From assembly GCF_025567465.1 (NCBI RefSeq), contig NZ_JAOQKI010000008.1, positions 62,001 to 126,000 of the forward strand: 64,000 nt of DNA. The letters are read 5' to 3'. The notes beneath the pieces are model-generated. The model was not told the DNA's origin and did no database searches. It was given only the letters and a program-made list of their open reading frames with translations. The translations under genes and the position numbers were made by a program. Positions 51,787 through 59,621 of this stretch are shown here, in pieces; the stretch's first letter is position 1; each line of letters opens with the position of its first letter. This DNA comes from Roseburia_C amylophila. GTDB lineage: Bacteria; Bacillota; Clostridia; Lachnospirales; Lachnospiraceae.

Positions 51787-52433
51787 AGTGGAGCATGAAA
51801 ACAAGAGAAGAAATATTAGCATACGGACTGTCTTTACCGGACACCTATCAGGAGGCACCGTTCCATGATCAGAACTGGCAGCTTGTGCGCGTAAGGGAAA
51901 GCAAAAAGGCATTTCTCTGGACTTATATGCGGAATGGATTCCTCAATCTGAACGTAAAAGCAGACCCACAGTGGAGAGATTTCTGGCGGAGTGCCTATCC
52001 GGCAGTCATTCCGGGGTATCATCAGAATAAGGAGCACTGGAATACCATAATCGTGGATGGCACAATCCCGGATAAAGATATCTGCCGCATGATAGCAGAA
52101 AGCTATGAACTGGTAACGGACAGCCCGACCAGGCGGATTTATGAAGCAGTAAAGAAAATTCCAAAAGGGCAGGTGGCAACCTATGGGCAGGTAGCGGAGC
52201 TTGCCGGAAACAAGCGGATGTCAAGAGCTGTAGGAAATGCCCTGCATAAGAATAAAGACTCGGAAAACATACCATGTTACCGGGTGGTAAATGCAAAAGG
52301 CGGGCTTTCCGGAGCCTTTGCCTTTGGCGGCGAGAATGAACAGGCACGCCGCCTGATGGCAGACGGTATAGAAGTAGTGGACGGAAAAGTAGATTTAAAA
52401 CGTTTCGGAATGAAAATAGAGAAAACGGATTAA
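51771..52433 (+). CDS. MmcQ/YjbR domain fused to Ogt/ATL-type alkyltransferase domain
   Basis: Two-domain protein of 220 residues. Residues ~10-115 are a MmcQ/YjbR (CyaY-like) DNA-binding domain (REEILAYGLSLPDTYQEAPF, NLNVKADPQW). Residues ~120-215 are an O6-alkylguanine-DNA alkyltransferase domain (IPKGQVATYGQVAELAGNKR, helix-turn-helix MSRAVGNALHKN). The active-site motif reads IPCYRVV: the acceptor Cys is kept, but the usual His of PCHRV is Tyr. ATG at 51771 has AAGGGA seven bases upstream and overlaps the oxidoreductase gene. Repair activity is uncertain. Confidence 0.88.
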   Translation: MDKSIEWSMKTREEILAYGLSLPDTYQEAPFHDQNWQLVRVRESKKAFLWTYMRNGFLNLNVKADPQWRDFWRSAYPAVIPGYHQNKEHWNTIIVDGTIPDKDICRMIAESYELVTDSPTRRIYEAVKKIPKGQVATYGQVAELAGNKRMSRAVGNALHKNKDSENIPCYRVVNAKGGLSGAFAFGGENEQARRLMADGIEVVDGKVDLKRFGMKIEKTD

Positions 52434-52445
52434 ATTACTGGAACA

Positions 52446-53393
52446 TTAGAGAACCTTTTCTCCGGTTAGCGGGTCCGTGATTTCTAACAGGGCTAAAATC
52501 AGTGCCATACGGACATATTTTCCGTTCTGTACCTGTTGGAAATATGCGGCGCGCGGGTCGGAATCCACATCAACAGAGATTTCATCGACTCGTGGAAGCG
52601 GATGTAAAACCGGCATATCGGAAGGAGCCAGTTCTAATTTTTCTTTATTTAAAATGTAGGTGTCTTTTAACCGGATATAGTCTTCCTCGTTGAAGAAACG
52701 CTCTTTTTGGACACGGGTCATATAGAGAACATCCAGCTTTGGAAGTGTTTCCTCTAAGTCAGAGACTTCCCGATAGGTGCTGTGGGAAGGCTTTAAGGTT
52801 CTTTCAATCATATAGTCCGGAATGCGGAGTTCTTCCGGAGAAATGAAATAGAATTCGTTACCCGGATAGCGTACCAGACTGTTTACCAGGGAATGAACGG
52901 TTCTTCCGAATTTTAAATCACCACAGAAGCCTACCGTCAGGTGGTCAAGCCGTCCCTTGCGCTGGCGTATGGTTAATAAGTCAATCAGGGTCTGGGTTGG
53001 GTGATAGTGTCCGCCGTCACCGGCATTAATGACCGGAATGGTTGCATACATAGAGGCGCAGAGCGGTGCTCCTTCTTTTGGATGACGCATGGCAATAATA
53101 TCTGCGTAGCAGCTTACTACCCGGACGGTATCGGCAACGGTTTCTCCTTTGGTAGCACTGGACTGTTCTGCACCGGCAAATCCCAGTGTCTGACCACCAA
53201 GACTTAACATGGCGGATTCAAAGGACAGTCGGGTTCTGGTGCTTGGCTCATAAAAGAGTGTAGCAAGCTGTTTCCCTTCTGCAAGGTGGGCATAAGCCTC
53301 TTTGTGGGTACCAATCCGGTCTGCAAGATCCAGAATACGGGTTGTTTCTTCTTCCGTAAGGTCCAGTGGACTGATTAGGTGTCTCAAAGCCAT
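52446..53393 (-). CDS. pyrB: Aspartate carbamoyltransferase catalytic subunit
   Basis: Pyrimidine biosynthesis enzyme of 315 residues that joins carbamoyl phosphate to aspartate. Carbamoyl-phosphate-binding FYEPSTRTRLSFESAM is near 48-63, SSATKGET is the Ser/Lys loop, INAGDGGHYHPTQTLIDL follows, and the aspartate-binding HPLPRVDEIS with its Arg is near 267. No regulatory subunit gene (pyrI) follows. It overlaps purA by ten bases, so the two are translated together. No other pyr genes are in the window. Confidence 0.95.
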   Translation of the reverse strand: MALRHLISPLDLTEEETTRILDLADRIGTHKEAYAHLAEGKQLATLFYEPSTRTRLSFESAMLSLGGQTLGFAGAEQSSATKGETVADTVRVVSCYADIIAMRHPKEGAPLCASMYATIPVINAGDGGHYHPTQTLIDLLTIRQRKGRLDHLTVGFCGDLKFGRTVHSLVNSLVRYPGNEFYFISPEELRIPDYMIERTLKPSHSTYREVSDLEETLPKLDVLYMTRVQKERFFNEEDYIRLKDTYILNKEKLELAPSDMPVLHPLPRVDEISVDVDSDPRAAYFQQVQNGKYVRMALILALLEITDPLTGEKVL

Positions 53394-54685
53394 TCCCCCT
53401 TTATCATGTATTCATTTCGTTCTGCACCAGTGGAAATAAACTGGATATCGCAGTCTAAAAGGCGTTCTAATGTTTCGATGTATAATCTGGCATTTTCCGG
53501 TAAATCTTCATATTTGCGGCAGGCAGAAATATCCTGTTTCCAGCCCGGAAGCATTGTTACAACCGGAGAGAAGCTATCGATATTTTCGGTAGGGTCGAAG
53601 ACGGTTGTGGTCTTATGATTTCTTTCATAAGCAGTAATGACAGGGATTTCTGTCAGGGAGCTTAAAACATCAAGCTTCGTTAAGGCAATTTTATCTGCAT
53701 GCTGGCATTTCAATCCATAACGGCTGGCAACGGCATCAAAAGGTCCGACTCTACGTGGACGGCCGGTGGCAGCACCGTATTCATTTCCAAATTTACGAAG
53801 GATGTTGCACCAGTCTTCGGACATGGCTCTTTCTGCTACGAAAGGTCCGGCTCCCACACAGGTGGAATATGCTTTTAGGACACCCACAACATGGTCTAGG
53901 GATTCACCCGGGATACCGGCTCCAATTGGACCATAGGCGGAAATGGTGGAGGAACTTGAGGTGTAAGGGAAAATACCATAATCGATATCACGCATGGCTC
54001 CAAGCTGGGCTTCCAAAACCACCTTTTTATGGCTGGCAAGAGCATTTTCCAAGAAGCTTCCGGTATCGCAGATATAAGGTGCAAAAAGGGAAGCCTGTTT
54101 TTCACACCAGGACAGCAATGCCGGATAAGACATCGGCTCCTGATGATAACTGCCTGCCAGTTCCAGATTTTTGGATTCCAACATGGTTTTTATCCGAACC
54201 TGGACATTTTCTTCTTTTAAATGAAGCAAATCACCAAGACGCAGTGTTTTCTTCCGGTATTTATCGCTGTATGCGTAAGCAATGCCGCGGCGGGTGGAGC
54301 CGAAGGCAGCACCGGATTTCTCAAGACGTGTTTCTTCCAGTTCATCCTGAATCCTGTGCCATGGCATGGAGATGGTGGCACGTTTGGAAAGTTTTAAATG
54401 TTCCGGGGTAATAGAAATACCGCGGCTTTCGATATCTTCAATTTCATGGGTGAGGTGCTCTAAATCAATGACCATTCCATCCCCCAGTACGCATACCACA
54501 TTGGGATGCAGAATGCCGGACGGCAGAAGATTTAAGACAAATTTTTCCTGTTTGGTTACAACGGTATGACCGGCATTGTTGCCACCCTGATAACGGACAA
54601 CGACATCTGCATGTTCTGCAAGCAGATCAATGACACGTCCTTTTCCTTCGTCTCCCCAGTTAATTCCTGTTACGGCTGTAAGCAT
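53384..54685 (-). CDS. purA: Adenylosuccinate synthetase
   Basis: Enzyme of 433 residues converting IMP, aspartate and GTP to adenylosuccinate, the first step of the AMP branch. Motifs are GTP/IMP-binding GINWGDEGKGRVID (about 7-20), NNAGHTVVT, the R-loop region GSTRRGIAYAYSDK, and the switch YGPIGAGIPGESL. The C-terminal ENARLYIETLERL is typical. The RBS is AGAAAGGAAG. It precedes pyrB with an overlap, and follows the ThrE-like gene by 60 bases. Both purA and pyrB consume aspartate. Confidence 0.95.
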   Translation of the reverse strand: MLTAVTGINWGDEGKGRVIDLLAEHADVVVRYQGGNNAGHTVVTKQEKFVLNLLPSGILHPNVVCVLGDGMVIDLEHLTHEIEDIESRGISITPEHLKLSKRATISMPWHRIQDELEETRLEKSGAAFGSTRRGIAYAYSDKYRKKTLRLGDLLHLKEENVQVRIKTMLESKNLELAGSYHQEPMSYPALLSWCEKQASLFAPYICDTGSFLENALASHKKVVLEAQLGAMRDIDYGIFPYTSSSSTISAYGPIGAGIPGESLDHVVGVLKAYSTCVGAGPFVAERAMSEDWCNILRKFGNEYGAATGRPRRVGPFDAVASRYGLKCQHADKIALTKLDVLSSLTEIPVITAYERNHKTTTVFDPTENIDSFSPVVTMLPGWKQDISACRKYEDLPENARLYIETLERLLDCDIQFISTGAERNEYMIKGEWL

Positions 54686-54745
54686 ATCGATTCTTCCTTT
54701 CTGTAATCATGTATAAAATAAATAATTTTAAGCGTATAAAATTTA

Positions 54746-56101
54746 TCAGGTGCAGTACCGGAAAGTCCGGTCGGTAAGTATTCTTGCAAAAATAAGGCCC
54801 AGCGGCAGGGCGATAATAATCATTATGGCAATGGAGAACCAGGAAACCGCTTCCGTTAAGGACATAATGCCAAAGTTATAGAAGGCGCGGTAAAGATATA
54901 GTCCCGGAACCATAATTACAATGGAAGGTACGGTTAAAGAGATTCGCGGATATCCATTGTTTTTCTTAATAAAGGATGCCAGCAGACCGGCGGTCAGTGC
55001 ACCGATAAAGGCAGCAGCAACGGCTGGAATTCCGGTAAAGTCAACCAGTTCCAGACGTAAGGTATTGGCAACGGAGCCAATCAGTGCAGCAGTAGCTGCC
55101 ATGGGAATGGAACTGTTAAACATAATAGAGAATCCAAATACGCCGCAGAAGCTTGCAATTAACCGCAGAGCCAGCCGTGAAACATCACTGAGATTTACAG
55201 AGGTAAAGTCCTGAGGTTGAAGTCTAAGAAGCATTGCCATAATCCAGGCAAACATGGTAGCCACAAGAACAATGATGATGGAATAGGTCAGCCGCTCCAG
55301 TCCGGAACGAAGATCCAGTTTCGCAAGGTCAATGCCGCTTGTGATAAATGGAAAGCCCGGGATAATAAACAACATGGAGCAGATGTATCCGGCTTCATGG
55401 ACTGCCGGAACATGGAAAAAAATTTCGGCAGCCTTTAAGCAGATGGCATACATAAGGCAGGCGGCGGAAATAGAGACCGCAATATTTAAAAACAGCGTAA
55501 AATGATGTTTGATTAATTTGGTTCGGATGACATTTCCGATACCGGCTGCAATAAATGCCAGAATCATTTCCACAGGGCCTCCGCCCAAAAGAAAAGTAAA
55601 TGCGCAGCAGGCTAAGGCTGCCGCAAGTCCCAGTTTGGCGGGAGAATAAAGGGCGTGGATTTTTTCGATTTCATCCAGCCGCTTATGGATTTCCTCGCCG
55701 GTTAAATGGGCTTCTTCCTTTGGAAAGCTTTCTACGAATTGTTCCATGCGGTAAAGTTTGGAGGTGTTGACGCCGGTATTGGCGATGCTTAAGGACTGGG
55801 AGACACAGTCCTTTCCATCAAAGCAGTTAAATTCGATGGACATAAGACCTACATCTACCGTACAGGTAACTCCCAGTTCCTTTGACAGCTTATTCATGGA
55901 AGTACGGACACGCCAGGCTCCGGTTCCACAGGATAACATGATTAATCCCACACGTCCGATGACCGAGGCTTTTTCAATCAGTCCCGCCTGGGCAATCAGT
56001 ACGTTGCTGTCATCACTGGCATAATCATGCCAGGGTATTTCCATATGATTTTTTTCCATAATATCAATATATGAAGTAGTGGAAGATGCACTCTTATTCA
56101 T
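54746..56101 (-). CDS. ThrE-like threonine/serine exporter
   Basis: Membrane protein of 451 residues that fuses the two ThrE halves. The cytoplasmic N-terminal domain has the diagnostic SCGTGAWRVRTSMNKLSKELG (about 55-75). The first five-helix block follows (FTFLLGGGPVEMILAFIAAG, then IPGFPFITSGIDLAKLDLRSG). The second block is VFGFSIMFNSSIPMAATAAL, ending TVPSIVIMVPGLYLYRA. ATG at 56101 has GAGG nine bases upstream. It overlaps the gene before it by eight bases and precedes purA. Amino acid export is the role of studied members. Confidence 0.88.
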   Translation of the reverse strand: MNKSASSTTSYIDIMEKNHMEIPWHDYASDDSNVLIAQAGLIEKASVIGRVGLIMLSCGTGAWRVRTSMNKLSKELGVTCTVDVGLMSIEFNCFDGKDCVSQSLSIANTGVNTSKLYRMEQFVESFPKEEAHLTGEEIHKRLDEIEKIHALYSPAKLGLAAALACCAFTFLLGGGPVEMILAFIAAGIGNVIRTKLIKHHFTLFLNIAVSISAACLMYAICLKAAEIFFHVPAVHEAGYICSMLFIIPGFPFITSGIDLAKLDLRSGLERLTYSIIIVLVATMFAWIMAMLLRLQPQDFTSVNLSDVSRLALRLIASFCGVFGFSIMFNSSIPMAATAALIGSVANTLRLELVDFTGIPAVAAAFIGALTAGLLASFIKKNNGYPRISLTVPSIVIMVPGLYLYRAFYNFGIMSLTEAVSWFSIAIMIIIALPLGLIFARILTDRTFRYCT

Positions 56102-56846
56102 AAATAATCGCCTCAGCTTTGGCAATATGCCGTTCCAGATTCTTTAAAAAAATGGAATTTGGAAGGAAAATGCCGATTTCATCATATTTTTCATCATGTT
56201 CCACAAGAGAATCCTGTCCGTAGAAGACAAATGCCATTGGAAGCTCTTTCTCTAATTTCAGTACAAGGTCGAAGATTGCAGAGTAGGCTTCCGCTTCGGT
56301 CTCCTTCTGTTTTATGGTATCCGGAAGCTCCCGGATGAGAAGCACCCCATGGCTGCGTTCTAAGACAAGCTGTCCAATGGTATCTTCACCGGTATAAGCG
56401 TGGCTGTACCGGTATGCCTGGGCAAAATACATATTCTTTGGTTCCCCTAAATCGCGGTAGCTCTCAAGAAAATGCTGATAATCCTTATTGTGAATATCGC
56501 CACAATACTTTGGCAGAAGTCTGCCGGTATCATCGGTCATAATTATCGGATTTTCTTTTCCATCTGCGTTGAAACGGTAGGGAATCAGATAGGAATTTCT
56601 CAGTAAATCGAATAGGGTATTCTGGCAGATAGCCATAAGAAATGCCGATAAATCTTTATTTTGATAAGCATCAAAAAGAGCTTCTGAAAAATCCTGTGAA
56701 GAGAGAGAAGAATCAAAATCATCATTACAGAATAAATAATTGCAAAAAGTTTCCTGAAGCTTTTCGCAGGCCCAAGGGTCATGCAAAATCTTTTCAAATA
56801 AAACGTCTGCTCTTTCTTCACGAGGGAAAAATGTTGAATTTTTCAT
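56094..56846 (-). CDS. Hypothetical protein preceding the ThrE-like gene
   Basis: Predicted cytoplasmic protein of 250 residues that I do not recognise. It has no membrane helix. Identifiable stretches are AICQNTLFDLLRNSYLIPYR, VLERSHGVLLIRELPDTIK and LEKELPMAFVFYGQDSLVEH. The middle part looks alpha/beta. It is the first gene of the operon leading to the ThrE-like gene, purA and pyrB, with an eight-base overlap to the second gene. It is divergent from the LysR gene at 57040. The start follows AAAGGAAGCGC. Confidence 0.65.
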   Translation of the reverse strand: MKNSTFFPREERADVLFEKILHDPWACEKLQETFCNYLFCNDDFDSSLSSQDFSEALFDAYQNKDLSAFLMAICQNTLFDLLRNSYLIPYRFNADGKENPIIMTDDTGRLLPKYCGDIHNKDYQHFLESYRDLGEPKNMYFAQAYRYSHAYTGEDTIGQLVLERSHGVLLIRELPDTIKQKETEAEAYSAIFDLVLKLEKELPMAFVFYGQDSLVEHDEKYDEIGIFLPNSIFLKNLERHIAKAEAIIYE

Positions 56847-57039
56847 AGAAAATATGCGCTTCCTTTCTGCTTTATAGCATTCGTAAAGAGCTGCCGGTGG
56901 CAGCTCCTCGTAGGGTTTGGGTGGAGAAATGTAAAGGGGTTGTTTCCCTTAATTTCGGCTTGATTATACTATTGCATTTGGAATAAGTAAAAGCTATAAT
57001 TGATATAGCAGAAATAATAAATTGATATGGTGAAAACGT

Positions 57040-57930
57040 ATGGATATAAATTTTGAATATTATAAGATTTTTTATTATGTGGCAAAATACAGTAATTTTA
57101 CCAGGGCTGCCAATGCCCTTGGCAACAGTCAGCCTAATATCACAAGGGCAATGAACGGACTGGAGCAGCAGCTTCACTGTACGCTTTTTGTCAGGACAAA
57201 CCGCGGAGTACAGCTGACACCGGAAGGGGAGAAGCTGTATACCCATGTGTCGGCAGCCATGTCACATCTCTGGGCGGCAGAAGAGGAACTGGCAGACAGC
57301 AGTGGACTTGCCCATGGAAGCATTTCTATTGGAGCCAGCGAGACTGCCCTTAACATATTTCTTTTGGATAAGCTGAAAGATTTCCATATGAAATATCCGG
57401 GAATCCGGTTGAAAATTTATAATCATTCAACACCTCAGGCAATTGAGGCAGTAAAGAGCGGACAGATAGATTTTGCAGTAGTGTCTGCACCGGCAGAAGT
57501 AGAGCAGCCACTAAAAAAAGTTAATCTGCGGACATTCCGGGAGGTACTGGTGGGTGGAACAACATTTACCGCACTGGGCAGTCAGGAGCTTTCCCTAAAG
57601 GATTTAAAGGATTATCCGTTAATCTGTCTGGGAAAAGAAACCATGACATTTCAGTTTTATAATAAGCTGTTTTTGTCTTATGGGCTGGCACTGGAGCCGG
57701 ATACAGAGACAGCAACCACAGATCAGATACTGCCACTGGTAAAGAGTGAGCTTGGTCTGGCTTTCATCCCGGAACCGATGGCAAGAGAGGCCATCGAAAA
57801 ACATGAAATCGTACAGATTTCTCTTTCGGAGACGATTCCAAAAAGAAATATCTGTATGGTATACGACAGTCAGCATCCTTTAAATGAGGCGGCGCGTCAG
57901 TTAAGAAAAGTCATTTTAGAAAGCAGGTGA
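57040..57930 (+). CDS. LysR-family transcriptional regulator 1
   Basis: Regulator of 296 residues. The N-terminal helix-turn-helix reads YYKIFYYVAKYSNFTRAANALGNSQPNITR and on to LEQQLHCTLFVRTNRGVQLTP. A periplasmic-binding-type effector domain follows from about residue 90 (GSISIGASETALN, FAVVSAPAEVEQPL). An AT-rich start region lacks a strong RBS (TATGGTGAAAACGT). It is followed after four bases by a second LysR gene. It is divergent from the hypothetical/ThrE/purA/pyrB operon and may control it. Confidence 0.9.
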   Translation: MDINFEYYKIFYYVAKYSNFTRAANALGNSQPNITRAMNGLEQQLHCTLFVRTNRGVQLTPEGEKLYTHVSAAMSHLWAAEEELADSSGLAHGSISIGASETALNIFLLDKLKDFHMKYPGIRLKIYNHSTPQAIEAVKSGQIDFAVVSAPAEVEQPLKKVNLRTFREVLVGGTTFTALGSQELSLKDLKDYPLICLGKETMTFQFYNKLFLSYGLALEPDTETATTDQILPLVKSELGLAFIPEPMAREAIEKHEIVQISLSETIPKRNICMVYDSQHPLNEAARQLRKVILESR

Positions 57931-57934
57931 GCAT

Positions 57935-58849
57935 ATGACACTTCAGCAGTTACGCTATATTACAACCGTGGCAGATACCGGAACCATCACGGAGGCGGCG
58001 AAGAAATTATACATTTCCCAGCCCAGCCTTACCAACGCCATCCATGAGCTGGAAAAGGAGATGGGCCTTACCATTTTTAACCGGACGAATAAGGGAATCT
58101 TTATTTCCAGGGAAGGGGAAGAATTCTTAGGATATGCAAGGCAGGTATTGGAGCAGACCACCATCTTAGAGGATAAATATAAGAAAAACGGTGGCGGAAA
58201 AAAGCAGTTTTGCGTATCAACACAGCATTACTCTTTTGCGGTAAATGCCTTTGTGGATCTGGTGAAAAAATACGGGCAGGAGGAATATGATTTCAGCCTG
58301 CGGGAGACCCAGACCTATAAGTTAATTGAAGATGTAGCGCAAATGAGAAGTGAAATCGGAATCCTTTTCTTAAATGATTTCAATGAAAAAGTAATCAGGA
58401 AAATATTGAAATCGTCTGATTTGGAATTTCATTTGTTATTTGTTGCAGAACCTCATGTTTTTATCAGCAGGCAGCATCCGCTGGCAAAAAAGAAAATCAT
58501 AACCAATGAGGAACTGGCAGATTATCCGTATCTTTCCTATGAGCAGGGGGAACACAATTCCTTTTATTTCTCGGAAGAGATTTTCTCCTCTTTTGAGCGG
58601 AAGAAAAATATCCGCGTCAGTGACCGGGCGACCTTGTTTAATCTTCTGATTGGTTTAAATGGTTACACAGTGTGCAGCGGAATCATTGACCAGAAATTAA
58701 ATGGCGAAGATATTATTGCAGTGCCGCTGGCAGATGAAGGTGACATGAGAATCGGATATGTGACCCACCGGAAGGGAATGATAAGCCGGCTGGGGGAAAC
58801 ATACCTTGAGGCATTAAAGAAATATATTACAGGAGAACAAAGCGTATGA
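57935..58849 (+). CDS. LysR-family transcriptional regulator 2
   Basis: Regulator of 304 residues, with helix-turn-helix TLQQLRYITTVADTGTITEA through YISQPSLTNAIHELEKEMGL and an effector domain from about 90. Effector-domain landmarks are EVRQMRSEIG-type IEDVAQMRSEIGILFLN and PLAKKKIITNEELADYPYLS. It resembles the LysR regulators found beside metE in Firmicutes. The yfcE-like gene overlaps its end by four bases and metE follows. Two adjacent, dissimilar LysR genes are unusual. Control of metE is inferred from position. Confidence 0.9.
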   Translation: MTLQQLRYITTVADTGTITEAAKKLYISQPSLTNAIHELEKEMGLTIFNRTNKGIFISREGEEFLGYARQVLEQTTILEDKYKKNGGGKKQFCVSTQHYSFAVNAFVDLVKKYGQEEYDFSLRETQTYKLIEDVAQMRSEIGILFLNDFNEKVIRKILKSSDLEFHLLFVAEPHVFISRQHPLAKKKIITNEELADYPYLSYEQGEHNSFYFSEEIFSSFERKKNIRVSDRATLFNLLIGLNGYTVCSGIIDQKLNGEDIIAVPLADEGDMRIGYVTHRKGMISRLGETYLEALKKYITGEQSV

Positions 58850-59493
58850 AATGGATGATAGCATCGGATATTCACGGCTCGGCATATTATTGTAACGAGT
58901 TACTTATGGCATATAAGAGGGAAAAGGCAGACCGGCTGCTGTTGCTGGGAGATATTTTATATCATGGACCAAGAAATGACCTGCCAAAAGAATATGCGCC
59001 GAAGAAAATAATTGCATTATTAAATGAGCATAAGCAGGATATTCTCTGTGTGCGTGGAAACTGCGATACGGAGGTAGACCAGATGGTATTGGAATTTCCA
59101 ATACTTTCTGATTATTGCGTGGTAGCGGATGAAGAAAGGCTGATTTATGCAACCCACGGTCACCATTATAATGAAGAGAATCTGCCGCCTCTTCATAAGG
59201 GAGATATCCTGTTATGCGGACATACCCATGTCCCAAAATGCACGGAACATGAAGACTTTATCTATATGAATCCCGGTTCTGTTTCCATTCCAAAGGAAGA
59301 GAGCTGGCACGGCTATATGATTTATGACCGGGGCAGATTTGTCTGGAAAAACCTGCAGGGAGAAGAGAAAATGCAGTATCCAAAGAGAACCCTGGGATCA
59401 AGAGGCCGCTACAATGAATGCGGCAGTGACGGACAGGATATTTATGGGATAAAAGAGAAAGTAAGAAAGCATGTGCGGGGAATAGAAAAGTAA
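58846..59493 (+). CDS. yfcE: YfcE/MJ0936-family metallophosphoesterase
   Basis: Phosphodiesterase of 215 residues. The metal-binding motifs are SDIHGS (7-12), LLGDILYHGPRN, VRGNCDTEVD, THGHHY and CGHTHVPK, followed by MNPGSVSIPKE. This order is the complete calcineurin-like set for the YfcE family. The protein has a ~30-residue basic tail (KYNECGSDG to VRKHVRGIEK) beyond the usual end. It is translationally coupled to the LysR gene, and a terminator follows. Confidence 0.92.
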   Translation: MKWMIASDIHGSAYYCNELLMAYKREKADRLLLLGDILYHGPRNDLPKEYAPKKIIALLNEHKQDILCVRGNCDTEVDQMVLEFPILSDYCVVADEERLIYATHGHHYNEENLPPLHKGDILLCGHTHVPKCTEHEDFIYMNPGSVSIPKEESWHGYMIYDRGRFVWKNLQGEEKMQYPKRTLGSRGRYNECGSDGQDIYGIKEKVRKHVRGIEK

Positions 59494-59505
59494 TTTTGCA
59501 ATCAA

Positions 59506-59555
59506 AAATAAGGGCTGACCATAGCTTGAAACTATGGACTACCCTTATTTTTATG
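59506..59555 (+). terminator. Terminator before metE
   Basis: AATAAGGG-CTGA-CCATAG pairs with CTATGG-ACTA-CCCTTATT, followed by TTTAT. It isolates metE from the LysR-yfcE transcript. Confidence 0.85.
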
Positions 59556-59621
59556 TATTTTTCAGAATGAGGCACTTCAATTATAATGAGGGAAATCAGA
59601 AAAATATATTTGGAGGGTATG

